64,000 bases of DNA from JADKAV01 sp037045455 (GTDB lineage: Bacteria; Actinomycetota; Actinomycetes; S36-B12; UBA10799). Under the pieces are notes generated by a model. The model had not been told where the DNA came from. It saw nothing but the letters and a program-made list of their open reading frames with translations, and did not search any database. The stretch spans positions 186,001 through 250,000 of the forward strand of contig JBAOIN010000012.1 of the NCBI GenBank assembly GCA_037045455.1. Direction: 5' to 3'. Shown here in pieces: positions 18,662 to 28,625 of this stretch. Each line of letters begins with the position of its first letter. Within the stretch, counting starts at the first letter, position 1. Made by a program: the position numbers and the translations under genes.

Positions 18662-19329
18662 GGCAGCGACGCGCGCCCCGCCAGCCGGCCGGGCACCCCC
18701 ACGACCGTAGAGCCGGCCGGAACGTCCTCGATGACGACCGCGTTGGCGCCGACCCGGGCATTCGTGCCGAGGGTCACCGGACCCACCACCTTCGCCCCCG
18801 TGCCCACGTGCACGCCGTTCTCGATCTGGGGACCGTTGAAGTTCCCGGCCCGCAGCCCGATCGTCGTCCAGGGGAAGAGAACCACATCCGCTCCAACCTG
18901 GGTCAGACCGTCGACGACGACTTGACCGTGGGGCAAGTACAGCCCACCACCGATGATCACGGGATCACCGATGCAGACCTGACTCACGGCCATCGACCCG
19001 AAATGCAGCATGCGAGGCAGGACGGGAAGGCCTCTGCGCAGTGCCGCCACCCGGCCCCGATAGAGCACCTGGGCGAGGAACGCATCGCTGACCCAGGACA
19101 GCCGGATGGTCTCTGCGATGAGTTCGGTTCGGGAGAGGTGCGGCCGCCCCTCGGCCCGGTAACGCAAAGTCGCCATGACGTCGGCCGCGAGTGCAGCCCG
19201 GAATCCTGGACTGGCCGCGTGCCGCTGCCTGACCTCATCCCGTCGTGGCTTTCCCCTACGACGGATCTCCCGCAAGGCCGCGGCCTGCTGCTTTCCGCGG
19301 GCCACGAGGGCGCGGACATCTGCTGACAT
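18658..19329 (-). CDS. Left-handed beta-helix acyltransferase (serine acetyltransferase-like)
   Basis: First gene of the leftward glycan operon; 223 residues from the ATG at 19329. A helical N-terminal region is followed by hexapeptide repeats (VCIGDPVIIGGGLYLPHGQV, VHVGTGAKVVGPVTLGTNAR, VGANAVVIEDVPAGSTVVGV), the LbH fold of CoA-dependent O- or N-acetyltransferases. It probably acetylates a glycan or precursor. Start at 19329 is preferred to 19335 because a -10 box lies 6 nt upstream. Divergent from the PhyH gene. Confidence 0.83.
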   Translation of the reverse strand: MSADVRALVARGKQQAAALREIRRRGKPRRDEVRQRHAASPGFRAALAADVMATLRYRAEGRPHLSRTELIAETIRLSWVSDAFLAQVLYRGRVAALRRGLPVLPRMLHFGSMAVSQVCIGDPVIIGGGLYLPHGQVVVDGLTQVGADVVLFPWTTIGLRAGNFNGPQIENGVHVGTGAKVVGPVTLGTNARVGANAVVIEDVPAGSTVVGVPGRLAGRASLP

Positions 19330-19341
19330 AGGCATACTGTA
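19327..19341 (-). promoter_or_regulatory. Candidate leaderless promoter of the acyltransferase operon
   Basis: TACAGT (19341-19336, minus strand) is followed by 6 nt and then ATG at 19329. CTGCCA lies 16 nt upstream of it as a weak -35. The same TACAGT-6-start layout occurs at the AAA ATPase gene (54079). Confidence 0.45.
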
Positions 19342-19388
19342 GGGACTCGACACACCGTGGCAGGTGTGGTTTACGAAGGGCGGCCCTG

Positions 19389-20471
19389 ATGCTCGGACGA
19401 CTCGCACGGCGCTCGGGCGCGCCGGCCCTGGTACAGCAGGTGCCACGGCCGGCAGCGCTGGATCTGGGCGCTTACCCGGGTATCGATGCGCTACTCGACA
19501 GCGGCGACGTGCTGGGCGCGCTCGCGCTCATCCGTGACCGCGAGCCTGGCTTCGACGAGCTGCGCCTGGCCCGGGTCGAGTTGCAGTTGCGCAACGAGGC
19601 TTTCGAGCGGGTGCGCCGCTCCCCTGCGCCGGACGTCGAGTGGCCACCGGTCAGTGACAAGGACCTGGGGCCGCAGGGACAGTTGCCGGAGATCACGGCT
19701 GACGCTCTGGACCGCGAGACGCTGATCGCGGGCGTGCGGACCTACGGAATCCTCATCGTCCGGGGTTTGTTCCCGACCGACGCCTGCGCCGACCTGCGGG
19801 CGATGATCGACAACTCGGTGGACACGTTCAGCCGTGACCGCAACCAGGAGGATCCGGCCTGGAACATGCCCCTGCGCACCGTCGACGGCGACGTCCTCGG
19901 AGCGGCGGCCTTCCGCGCGTTCAACCATGCTGCCGGCGGGCTTGCCGTGGGCGATGCCCCGGCAGTCTCCCAGCGCGTGCTTGCCGCCTTCGAGGAGGTC
20001 GGGGTCCGCGACATCGTGCAGTCGTACCTCGGTGAGCGTCCGGCTGTCAGCCTGGAGAAGTGGACCATGCGCAAGGTCCCCGCGGACACCGGTTCGAGCT
20101 GGCACCAGGACGGGGCCTTCCTGGGGACCGACAAGCACACCCTGAACATGTGGGTCGCGCTGTCGGACTGCGGGGAGCGCGCCTCGGGCCTGGACATCGT
20201 CGCCAAGCGCTTCGACCACATCGTCGCCACGGGCACCGCTGGGTCGCTTCTTCTACTGGGATGTCTCTCCCGCGGTGGTGGAGCAGGAGCGGGGTGACCA
20301 CCCGATCGTCTCACCGGTGTTCCAGGAGGGCGATGCGGTGTTCTTCGACCAGTTCCTGCTGCACAAGACCGGGCACGAAGCCCGGATCTCGTCGACGACC
20401 GGTACGCGCTGGAGACCTGGTTCTTCTCCCCCCACACCTTCCTGGGCAAGTACTCCGGCCTGCTGCTCTAG
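19389..20471 (+). CDS. Phytanoyl-CoA dioxygenase (PhyH)-family Fe(II)/2-oxoglutarate oxygenase (two frameshifts)
   Basis: About 360 residues. The C-terminal two-thirds is the double-stranded beta-helix of PhyH enzymes: SWHQDGAFLG supplies the HxD iron ligands, and FFDQFLLHKTGHEARIS supplies the distal His and the 2-oxoglutarate Arg. Frame changes lie near 20242 (before RFFYWDVSPAVVEQ) and near 20396 (before DRYALETWFFSPHTF). Enzymes of this family hydroxylate lipids, sugars or small metabolites; in glycan clusters they can modify a sugar or acyl group. Stop TAG at 20469-20471. Divergent from the acyltransferase and convergent with a glycosyltransferase. Confidence 0.8.
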
Positions 20472-21722
20472 GCCGCGGGTGATCCAGGGTCTGCGCGCCA
20501 TCGGCACGGTGGCGGCTGGTGCGCCAAGCACGACGTCCCGGTAGATCCTCTCAAGAGCCTCGGCCTGCTCCCGGTGGTCGGGGATCACGGGCGGGCGCAG
20601 CACCCTGTTGCGGTAGTCGTCGGGGCGACTGATGATCGCGCGCATCGCATCGGTCAGCGGCTGCGCGCCGCCGTCCATCGGCAGCACTGTCGAGTTCATT
20701 CCGTCGACCAGGACCTCAGCCGTCCCGCCGCCCGCGCTGGCAACCACCCACACGCCGCGCAAGAGGGCTTCCCGCACGGTCAGGCCGTAGCTCTCCCGCG
20801 TCTGGGACGGGAAGAGCAGGACGTCGATTCCCGCGAAGAAGTCGTCGATCGTGTTCGCGGTGTAGGCCGGGATGATCCGGCACTGCGGGAACGGCCACTC
20901 CTCGGGCCGGATACCCGGCATGGCCAGAGCCTGACCCGCATCGGCCAGGAGCACGGAGTAATCGAGGTCGCCGAGTGCCTGCAGGGCCGCTCGCAATTGC
21001 CGGCTGCCTTTGACCGGGTCGGCCCCGCCGACGTAGCCGAAGACGGGCGCGCCACTACGTGCCGGATGGCTGAAGTCTGCCCGCGGATGGGTCACTCCAT
21101 TGGGGTTGACTTCCAGGATGTGCTCCGAGACCCCGCTGCGCTGCAAGAGTCCGCGCCAGTAGTCGCTGGGAGCCAGCACCCGCTGACAGGCGTTGAGGAT
21201 CGCCAATGACTCCGCCTGCCGCAGCCGGTGCTCGCCAGGATGCACGACACACGTACTGCACACCGTCGGGTCGATGGTGTCCTGCCCGCACCATTCGAGG
21301 GTCGGCCTGACCATGAACTGGCGCTCGCACAACCACCAGGCGTCGTGCGCCGTCACCACCGTGGGGATGCCGGCGGCGACGGTCCCGCGCACCATCTCCA
21401 CGCCCAACCCCTGGACGGCATGGAAGTGGACGATGTCCGGCCGTACCGCGGCTACAACCTGCTCGATCCGGGCGGCGATCTGGGGCTGGTGGTACTCGTC
21501 ATCGGCTGTGCGGGCCGTGCGCCGCCCGACCGCCACGACCGGCAGCCCCTTGGCCTCGTAGCGCTGCAACTGGCCGTAGCCAAGAAGCGACTCGGGCAGG
21601 CTCGTCAGGACGATGACCTCGTGCCCGCGTTCGGCGAGCGCCTGAGCGGTCCCTTCGACGACGACGGTGGCTCCCCCGAAGGTCAGCGGGGCGAAGTGCG
21701 TGTTGACTGTGAGGATCCTCAT
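20253..21722 (-). CDS. GT4-family glycosyltransferase, block A (3' end uncertain)
   Basis: GT-B fold retaining glycosyltransferase. It starts MRILTVNTHFAPLTFGGATV, has HDAWWLCERQFMVRP and a Cys cluster (CGQDTIDPTVCSTC), then GYVGGADPVKGSRQL and the nucleotide-sugar site PSQTRESYGLTVREALLRGV. The paralogue at 32365-33579 has the same layout. The open frame runs to 20253, but the last 70 residues overlap the convergent PhyH gene and have no family counterpart. A single frame change near 20470 would end the protein at the CTAG shared with the PhyH stop. ATG at 21722 overlaps the previous stop (ATGA). Confidence 0.8.
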   Translation of the reverse strand: MRILTVNTHFAPLTFGGATVVVEGTAQALAERGHEVIVLTSLPESLLGYGQLQRYEAKGLPVVAVGRRTARTADDEYHQPQIAARIEQVVAAVRPDIVHFHAVQGLGVEMVRGTVAAGIPTVVTAHDAWWLCERQFMVRPTLEWCGQDTIDPTVCSTCVVHPGEHRLRQAESLAILNACQRVLAPSDYWRGLLQRSGVSEHILEVNPNGVTHPRADFSHPARSGAPVFGYVGGADPVKGSRQLRAALQALGDLDYSVLLADAGQALAMPGIRPEEWPFPQCRIIPAYTANTIDDFFAGIDVLLFPSQTRESYGLTVREALLRGVWVVASAGGGTAEVLVDGMNSTVLPMDGGAQPLTDAMRAIISRPDDYRNRVLRPPVIPDHREQAEALERIYRDVVLGAPAATVPMARRPWITRGLEQQAGVLAQEGVGGEEPGLQRVPVVDEIRASCPVLCSRNWSKNTASPSWNTGETIGWSPRSCSTTAGETSQ

Positions 21723-22978
21723 GCCGGCGGCCGCCAGTTCGGCACGATCGTCTGTAAGGCACGTTTCATCTGGTGCCGGGGTCGCTGACCGACGTCCCAG
21801 CGCCGAACGTCCTGCCTCGCCGCATGCGCCAGCCCTTGGGCCAGAGTGCGGTCGGTGGTCAGACGGGACAGCGCGTCGTACCAGCCCGCGTCATCGACGA
21901 GCATTCCGGTTACCTCATCGTTGACGTAGCCGTCGTACATGATCCGGGAGGCGACCAGCGGGGTCCCCATGAGGCCGCTCTCCAGGTACCTGATCGGGGA
22001 CTTGTAGAGGTTGAAGGGATCGCCGGTGAGCGGGGCGAGGGCAATCGAACTACGCCGCAACTCCCGCAGATAAGCGGGGAAGGGCAGTTCCGGCAGCCGC
22101 TCCACCTGAGCCGCCACCGGTTCGAGAACGGAAGGTATCGTCACGGAGCCGACCAGCGTGAACCGGGCATGGGGGTTCTCGCGCAGCCACCGGGCCAGTC
22201 CGGCAGCGGCCATGGCGAAGTCGCGGTCATGGGCCAGCGAGCCCGACCCGTAGATGACTCTGGGATGCTGCGCCAGCACATCGGGCTGCTGCTCCAAATC
22301 CGCTGCCACGCTCAACATCTCGGGGTCGATGCCGTTCTCCACGACGAAGGCCGGCTTGCCGCTGACCCGGGCCATGTCGTCGGCCAGCAACTGGGTGGAG
22401 GCCAGCGCGAAGTCGGCCGACTTGAGCATCTCCAAGTAGTCCTGCGCGCCTTTGATGGTCGCGGCCCGCAGAGACCACGGAAGCCGGTCCAGGTTGGGGT
22501 TCGCCGCCACGAGGTCCTGCCGGTAGACGACATCGTCGGCCTCGAAGACGACCGGTACGCCGAGCCGGTGCGCCTCGTCGACCAGAGCCCGAGTGCGCTG
22601 GTCCTTCGGCAGCCGATAGATGATCAGGACCCTGGCCACCTGCAGAAGCGACAACGCCTCTGCCAGGTCCTCGGGACCTATCGCGGTGAACGGCACATCC
22701 ACACCGCCGAGCACGTCCTGCTTCTGCAGCACCCGGTAGTGCAGGCATTGCGGCAGGCTGCGCTCACCGACAGTCAACACGTTCATCGGCCAGTTCTCGG
22801 TCGTCCGGCGCACAGGCTTGGACGGCGGCTCAGGCGCATGACCGGACCGCACCCGGCGCACGCCCCTGCCCAGTGCCACCACGCCTCGGCTGTGCCGCAC
22901 CTTCTGCACTGCCCAACCGGAGGTGTAGGTCAGGGAACTGAGACGTTCACCGAGCCGTCTGGAGTCGCCCTTGGGCAT
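21719..22978 (-). CDS. Glycosyltransferase family 1/4-like protein, block A
   Basis: A 419-residue GT-B protein. The conserved part begins VLTVGERSLPQCLHYRVLQK after a basic N-terminus of about 70 residues, then FEADDVVYRQDLVAANPNLD, VVENGIDPEM, RVIYGSGSLAHDRDFAMA and ALAPLTGDPFNLYKSPIRYL, the nucleotide-sugar site. Start ATG at 22978 is decided by GGAGGT at 22984-22989, five bases upstream. The frame stays open upstream into the dehydrogenase gene, giving an apparent 756-residue protein, but the ribosome binding site and the separate paralogues at 33576 and 37551 argue for two genes. Confidence 0.8.
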   Translation of the reverse strand: MPKGDSRRLGERLSSLTYTSGWAVQKVRHSRGVVALGRGVRRVRSGHAPEPPSKPVRRTTENWPMNVLTVGERSLPQCLHYRVLQKQDVLGGVDVPFTAIGPEDLAEALSLLQVARVLIIYRLPKDQRTRALVDEAHRLGVPVVFEADDVVYRQDLVAANPNLDRLPWSLRAATIKGAQDYLEMLKSADFALASTQLLADDMARVSGKPAFVVENGIDPEMLSVAADLEQQPDVLAQHPRVIYGSGSLAHDRDFAMAAAGLARWLRENPHARFTLVGSVTIPSVLEPVAAQVERLPELPFPAYLRELRRSSIALAPLTGDPFNLYKSPIRYLESGLMGTPLVASRIMYDGYVNDEVTGMLVDDAGWYDALSRLTTDRTLAQGLAHAARQDVRRWDVGQRPRHQMKRALQTIVPNWRPPA

Positions 22979-23054
22979 GCGCGACCTCCGAACTCGACGG
23001 CCCCCGCTTGGTCGATGGTGCCACAAAGTCGATCTGAAGGGGCTCTGAGAGAGG

Positions 23055-24063
23055 CTAGCTGACCGTTCTCGGGCAGGCGCATGACATGCGACGGTTGTGC
23101 CCGTCTGGGCCGCCTCCAGGGCCGCCTCCGCGACTCTCACTGTGGACGCGCCCTCATCGAAGGAGATGATGTCCGCACCCTTGTGCATGACGGCATCGCG
23201 GAAGCACTCGTGCTCGACGATCAACGGTTCGGGTTTGGGGTAGGCGTACCGCGTCATGTTGCCTTCGCTGACACCGCGGAAACTCTCCAGGACCGGCCAG
23301 CCCAACGGCACGACCCCGTTCTCGTAGAACGTGAGGTCGGCGGTCAGGGTGTCAGCCACCAGCGCTCCACGCTCGCCGGTGATCACCGTGACTCGTTCCT
23401 TCATCGGCGACAGCCAGTTCACCAGGTGGTTGGTCACCGTGCCGTCCGCCAGCATCCCGGTCATGGCGACGAGGTCCTCGTGGTCCCGGCCGCTTCGATG
23501 CGCGGTGCGCGCCGAGACGGCGGTGTAGGTGCTGCGCGTCACCCAGGCGGTGAGGTCGATGTCGTGGGTGGCGAGATCCAGGATCACCCCCACGTCCCCG
23601 ATCCGGGTCGGGAAGGGCCCTTGGCGGCGCGTCGCGACCTGGTGGATGGCACCCAACTGCCCGTTCTCGATGCGATCGCGGGCTTGCTGTAGGGCGGGGT
23701 TGTACCGCTCGATATGCCCGACCGCCCCGATCAGCCCCGCAGTCTCGAACGCTCGCGCGAGTTCGACGGCCTGGGCGGCGTCCAGCGTCAGGGGCTTCTC
23801 GATCAGTGCGTGCACCCCGGCCGCAGCCAACTGCAGACCGATCGGTAGGTGCGTCACGGTCGGCGTGGCGACGACAACGTAATCGAGGTCGAGAGCCAGT
23901 AGGTCTTCTATGTCCCTGAGCACGGGCCGGCCCTGGCTGCGCGGCCCCTTCCTGCGCGACGGAGTCACAAACCGCGACGAACTCCACATCCTGCGAGCAG
24001 CGAAAGTACCCGCGCATGATTGGCCCCCATGGACCCCAGTCCGATCAGGCCGGCCTGCAGCAT
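23055..24063 (-). CDS. Gfo/Idh/MocA-family nucleotide-sugar dehydrogenase, copy A (frameshifted)
   Basis: NAD-dependent dehydrogenase of the WbpB/WlbA kind, which oxidises C3 of a UDP-N-acetylhexosaminuronic acid. It starts MLQAGLIGLGSMGANHARVL (Rossmann), has EKPLT (catalytic Lys), VGHIERYNPALQQARDRIEN, RRQGPFPTRIGDVGVILDLA and HDIDLTAWV (catalytic His). The frame changes near 23990-24005, near 23935-23960, and again near the 3' end; without the last change no stop is met until 21719. TAG at 23055-23057 in the neighbouring frame gives a length matching intact copy B (37551-38549). It starts one base after the aminotransferase stop, exactly as in copy B. Confidence 0.8.
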
Positions 24064-24064
24064 G

Positions 24065-25145
24065 TCAGACCCCTGCCTCTGCGATGTCGTTCACAGCGAC
24101 GACGATCGCCTCGAGATCCTGCAGGGACAGCGACGGATGGACCGGCAGCGAGATGACTTCCCGGGCGACCCGGGCCGTGACCGGAAGGTCCAGCTCCAGG
24201 TCGAAAGACGGCAGGGCGTGCACCGGCACCGGGTAGTACACACCACTTCCCACCCCACGCTTGGCGAGGTGCTCGACGAAGTGGTCGCGGGCGTCGCGCG
24301 GTACGCGAATCGTGTACTGGTGGTACACGTGCTCGGCCCGCTCGTCCACGTGCGGCGCTGACGACTCCCCGCAGGTTCTCGGTCAGGAAGCGCGGCGTTC
24401 TCCTGCCGCTGCTTGGTCCAGCCGGCCAGTTTCTGCAGCTGCACCCGGCCGATGGCGGCATGGATGTCGGACATGCGCGTGTTGAAGCCCACCGAGCTCG
24501 TTGTGGTAGCGCTTCTCCATCCCCTGGTTGCGCAGCAACTGGACCGTACGGGCCACCTCATCCGAGGCGGTCGTGACCATGCCGCCCTCGCCGGAGGTCA
24601 TGTTCTTGGTCGGGTAGAAGCTGAAAGCCGCGGCGTCGCCGAGCGCTCCCACAGGGACGCCGCCCCATCGCGCGGCATGGGCCTGGGCGGCGTCCTCCAG
24701 GATCCTCAGACCGTGGCGTGCGGGCGATCTCGGACAGCCGGTCCATGTCGGCGGGATGGCCGTAAAGGTGGACCGGCATGACCGCCCGGGTCCGCTCCGT
24801 GATGGCCGCCTCGGCCGCTGCCGGATCCATGCAGAAGGTGCGCAGATCGATGTCGACAAAGACCGGCGTGGCGCCCGCCAGACTCACGGCGTTCGCCGTC
24901 GCGGCGAACGTGAAGCTCGGGACGATCACCTCGTCACCGGGACCGATTCCCAGCGCGAGCAGGGCCATGTGCAGGGCTGACGTGCCGGAGTTGACGGCGA
25001 CGCAGCGACGGCCGTCCACGACCGCCGCGAACTCGTCCTCGAACGCGGCCACCTGCGGGCCCTGGGCCAGGCCGCCGGAAGCCAGCACGGCGTCCACCGC
25101 CTTGCGCTCGTCCTCGCCGATGATGGGTCGGGCAGCCGGGATCAT
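24065..25145 (-). CDS. DegT/DnrJ/EryC1 sugar aminotransferase, copy A (several frameshifts)
   Basis: PLP-dependent aminotransferase of the WbpE/WlbC type, acting on the 3-keto sugar made by the adjacent dehydrogenase. It opens MIPAARPIIGEDERKAVDAV, then GTSALHMALLALGI, VIVPSFTFAATANAV, MPVHLYGHPADMDRL, ILEDAAQAHAARW and SFYPTKNMTSGEGGMVTT, where the Lys of PTKN binds PLP. The C-terminus has VGFNTRMSDIHAAIGRVQL and GVYYPVPVHALPSF. Frame changes lie near 24720, 24640, 24490, 24395 and 24360. ATG at 25145 overlaps the acetyltransferase stop (ATGA). Confidence 0.82.
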
Positions 25146-25725
25146 GACTCCTCCTTCAGGATTCCGTCCGTCTCACGGTACGTGGCGCCCGTCGCGGGGC
25201 AGACCCACGCACCGGCCATCCGTCTGCTGCAGGGGTACGCCGGCCCGGCCGACCCAGCCGATGCGGCGGGCGGGGGCGCCGGCCACGAGCGCGAAGTCGG
25301 GGACGTCCCGGATGACGGTGGACCCCTGCGGCGACCATTGCCCAGGCACCGATCGTCACCGGTGCCACGCACACACTCCGGGCGCCGATGGAAGCCCCGT
25401 CCTTGATGGTGACTCCGACCGGGTCCCAGCCGGCCGCATCGCGCAGCGTCCCGTCCGGTGCGACCGCCCGCGGGTAACGGTCGTTGGTGAGGACCACCGC
25501 GGGCCCGATGAAGACACCGTCGCCCAGCCGGGCGGGGTCGTAGACGAGCGCGTAGTTCTGGATCTTGCAGTTGTCCCCGACCACGACGTCCTGGCCGATG
25601 TAGGCGCCGCGGCCGACGATGCAGTCGCGGCCGAGCACCGCACCCTCCCGGACCTGCACGTGGTGCCAGATCCGCGTGCCCTCGCCGATCGTGGCGCGCG
25701 GGTCAACGTCGTTCTCGATGCCCAT
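25142..25725 (-). CDS. Left-handed beta-helix N-acetyltransferase (WbpD/WlbB-like), copy A (two frameshifts)
   Basis: Acetyl-CoA-dependent acetyltransferase that would acetylate the 3-amino sugar. Hexapeptide repeats run from IGEGTRIWHHVQVREGAVLG through CIVGRGAYIGQDVVVGDNCK to GVFIGPAVVLTNDRYPRA; NYALVYDP and IGARSVCVAPVTIGAWAMV complete the coil. The tail carries VCPATGATYRETDG, also present in copy B (39651-40232). Frame changes near 25325 (one extra G) and 25205. ATG at 25725 with GGGGGAGGT upstream. Confidence 0.82.
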
Positions 25726-25765
25726 CGGACCTCCCCCTCGAGTGTCCCATCCGCGCTGATGCGCC

Positions 25766-26614
25766 TCAGTCCAGGCCCGCCGCGATGATCGGCAGCGCCT
25801 GAGCCAGGGCCTCGTCCCACGGCACGCATCTCCGGCAGGCCCTGCTGCGCCCAGCGGTCGTGGCCCAGCACGCTGTAGGCCGGCCGCGGGGCGGGCCGGG
25901 GGAACTCGATCGGTTGTAGTGGGCAGAACCCGGTCGGGGTCGGCTCCTGCCAGCTCGAAGATGCGCCGGGTGAAGCCGTACCAACTCGTCTGCCCGGAGT
26001 TCGTGCCGTGGTAGATCCCCGGGTGCGGCCGAGGACGAGCCGAGCAGGATGAGGTGCGCGGCCAGATCCCGGCTCCACGTGGGCTGCCCGACCTGGTCGT
26101 CGACCACGCTCAGGGTGTCCCGGGTCCTCTCCAGGCCGAGCATCGTCTTGACGAAGTTGTTGCCCGCGGCGCCGTACAGCCAAGCCGTGCGCACCACGTA
26201 TGCCTCCGGGTGACGCAGTACGGCCTGCTCGCCGAAGCAGTTTGGTCCGGCCGTAGGCAGATCGGGGAGAGGGCGCGGCGTCCTCGGCGATAGGGCGTGG
26301 TCGCCGTGCCGTCGAACACGTAGTCGGTGGACACGTGGATGAGCCGGGTCTGGGCTGCAGCCTCGGCGACGTTGGCCGCTCCAGTGCCGTTCACGGCCTG
26401 CGCCGTGGTCTCGTCGGACTCCGCGGCATCGACGGCCGTGTAGGCCGCGCAGTTGACGACCAGCTCTGGACCCACCTCGTAGATCGGCCTGCGCCACGGA
26501 GTCGAGGTCGGTGATGTCGATATCGGGGACGTCCAGCCCGACGGCCTTGTCGCCGAGCAGGTCCATGAGATCCGTACCCAGCTGGCCGCGGCTGCCGATG
26601 ACCAGCCAGGTCAT
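25766..26614 (-). CDS. rfbD: dTDP-4-dehydrorhamnose reductase (several frameshifts)
   Basis: Last enzyme of dTDP-L-rhamnose synthesis, an SDR of about 280 residues. MTWLVIGSRGQLGTDLMDLL (Rossmann), NCAAYTAVDAAESD, HVSTDYVFDG, the active-site region with Tyr-x3-Lys (YGRTK, reconstructed across a frame change), YVVRTAWLYGAAGNNFVKTM and SVVDDQVGQPTWSRDLA are all recognisable. Frame changes lie near 26480, 26290, 26240, 26025, 25935 and 25825. ATG at 26614 overlaps the rfbB stop (ATGA). Confidence 0.85.
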   Translation of the reverse strand: MTWLVIGSRGQLGTDLMDLLGDKAVGLDVPDIDITDLDSVAQADLRGGSRAGRQLRGLHGRRCRGVRRDHGAGRERHWSGQRRRGCSPDPAHPRVHRLRVRRHGDHALSPRTPRPLPDLPTAGPNCFGEQAVLRHPEAYVVRTAWLYGAAGNNFVKTMLGLERTRDTLSVVDDQVGQPTWSRDLAAHLILLGSSSAAPGDLPRHELRADELVRLHPAHLRAGRSRPRPGSAHYNRSSSPGPPRGRPTACWATTAGRSRACRRCVPWDEALAQALPIIAAGLD

Positions 26615-27597
26615 CGCTGCGCCCTTCAGCGGCCGCCACCAGGCCTCGTTGTCGCGGTACCACTGGATCGTCTGGGCCAAGTCCGGTCGTCGAACGTCCA
26701 CCTCGGGCTTGTACCCCAATTCCGACGAGATCTTCGTGATGTCCACGGAGTACCGCCGGTCGTGGCCCTTGCGGTCCTCGACCGGCCGGATCATGTCCTC
26801 GCCGGCGCCCATGGCGTCCAGCAGACGGTAGGTGAGTTCCTTGTTCGTCAGTTCCGTGCCGCCGCCGATGTTGTAGATCTCCCCCGGCCGGCCCGCCGTC
26901 GAGCACCAGCTGGATGCCGTGGCAGTGGTCGTCCACGTGCAGCCAGTCCCGCACGTTGAGGCCGTCGCCGTACAGCGGCACCTGCATCGCCGTCCATGAG
27001 GTTCGTGACGAACAGCGGGATGACCTTCTCCGGGAACTGGTAGGGCCCGTAGTTGTTCGAGCAGCGCGTGATGACCACGTCGAGGCCGAACGTGCGGAAG
27101 TACGAACGGGCCAGCAGGTCCGAACTGGCCTTGGAGGCCGAGTAGGGGGAGTTGGGGGCCAGCGGGAAGTCCTCCGGCCACGAGCCCTCGTCGATCGAGC
27201 CGTACACCTCGTCGGTGGACACATGCACGAACCGGCCGACGTCGGCGTTCGAGTGCGGCCTGCAGCAGTTGCTGGGTGCCGAGCACGTTTGTGAGCACGA
27301 AGTCGGCGGCCCCGGTGATGGAGCGGTCCACATGGGATTCCGCGGCGAAGTGGACGACCGCGTCGTGTCCGGGCATCAGGTCGGCCAGCAGATCCCCGTC
27401 GCAGATGTCCCCTTCGACGAACGTGTATCGCGGGCTGTCGGCAACCGGGTCGAGGTTGGCCCGCACGCCCGCGTAGGTGAGCTTGTCGAGGACGGTGACG
27501 CTGGTGCTCCGGTGTGGTTCGGGTAGGCCCCGGTCAGCAGGCGGCGCACGAAGTTGGAGCCGATGAACCCGGCCGCGCCGGTCACGAGTAGCTTCAC
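26611..27597 (-). CDS. rfbB: dTDP-glucose 4,6-dehydratase (several frameshifts)
   Basis: Second step of dTDP-rhamnose synthesis. VKLLVTGAAGFIGSNFVRRL (NAD site), VHFAAESHVDRSI, HVSTDEVYGSID (catalytic Thr-Asp-Glu), YSASKASSDLLARSY (Tyr-x3-Lys), TRCSNNYGPYQFPEKVIPLF and NVRDWLHVDDHC give an unambiguous RmlB. GTG at 27597 has AAGGAG upstream (27607-27612). Frame changes lie near 27520, 27255, 26995, 26890 and between 26690 and 26625. Corrected length is about 328 residues. First gene of the leftward operon; divergent from rfbA with 78 bp between. Confidence 0.88.
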
Positions 27598-27662
27598 GTA
27601 TGTTCTCCTTGGTCAGCCTCATCCACGGTAGCGGTGCCACGTCATCGAGGCGGCTCTGCCCA

Positions 27663-27678
27663 TACACTCGGGGGCGTG
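27663..27678 (+). promoter_or_regulatory. Candidate leaderless promoter of rfbA
   Basis: TACACT at 27663-27668, then 7 nt, then the GTG of rfbA at 27676; no Shine-Dalgarno sequence is present, in contrast to the divergent rfbB, which has a strong one. Confidence 0.5.
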
Positions 27679-28625
27679 AAAGGCATCGTGCTGGCCGGCG
27701 GCACCGGCTCGCGCCTGTGGCCCATCACGCGCGGCGTCAGCAAGCAGTTGCTGCCGGTCTACGACAAGCCGATGATCCACTACCCGATCAGCACGCTGAT
27801 GGCCGCCGGGTTGCGCGAGATCCTCATCATCACCACGCCCGAGGATCAACCCGCCTTCCAGCGGCTGCTCGGAGATGGTTCCGAACTGGGGATGGCCTTC
27901 TCCTACGTCGTGCAGCCGGCACCCGAGGGTCTGGCCCAGGCGTTCCATCCTCGGCGAGGAGTTCCTGGCCGGGGACGCGGCCGCGCTCGTGCTGGGCGAC
28001 AACATCTTCCACGGTCCTGGGCCTCGGGACCCAGCTGCGCCGGCTCACCGGCGGTCGAGGGTGGTCACGTGTTCGCCTACGGCGTCTCGAACCCCCAGGA
28101 CTACGGCGTCGTGGAGTTCGACGCCGACGGCAAGGCCATCTCCCTGGAGGAGAAGCCTGATCTCGCCCAAGAGCAACTACGCCGTTCCTGGGCTGTACTT
28201 CTACGGCTCCGACGTCGTGGACGTCGCCAAGCAGATCAAGCCCAGCGCCCGCGGGGAGCTGGAGATCACGGCGGTCAACGAGTGGTACCTGCAGCGCGGG
28301 CGGCTTGTCGGTCACGGTCCTGCAGCGCGGCACTGCCTGGCTGGACACCGGGTCCTTCGAGTCCCTGCACGACGCCAGTGAGTACGTGCGGGTGCTGGAG
28401 CGCCGGCAGGGCACGAAGGTCGGCTGCCTCGAGGAGCTCGCCTGGCGCAACGGGTGGATCGACGCCGAGCAGTTGCTCGAGATCGCCGAGCCGCTGCGCA
28501 AGAGCGGTTACGGGGAGTATCTCGCGAACCTGCTGCAGGAGCGTGCGATCATCTCTGATGATCACCGGGCGCTCGACGCAGCAACGCGCGCACGTCGGCG
28601 TCGATGTACAAGTACCGGCACCTGA
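27676..28625 (+). CDS. rfbA: Glucose-1-phosphate thymidylyltransferase (several frameshifts)
   Basis: First step of dTDP-rhamnose synthesis. VKGIVLAGGTGSRLWPITRG is the nucleotide-binding signature; KQLLPVYDKPMIHYPIS, LVLGDNIFHG, NPQDYGVVEFDADGKAISLE, KSNYAVPGLYFYGSDV and GTAWLDTGSFESLHDAS follow in RmlA order. Frame changes lie near 27950, 28015, 28045, 28165 and 28310. The normal end is YGEYLANLLQE near 28545; in the present frame the protein runs on about 25 residues to 28625, past a TGATG at 28556 that could be the true stop and the next start. Confidence 0.88.

Noticed and set aside
21719..23989. A single 756-residue dehydrogenase-glycosyltransferase fusion
   Set aside because: The joined frame exists, but a strong ribosome binding site and ATG lie at the junction, the linker is low-complexity and basic, and the paralogues in block B are separate genes. 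A lost stop from one indel explains it better.
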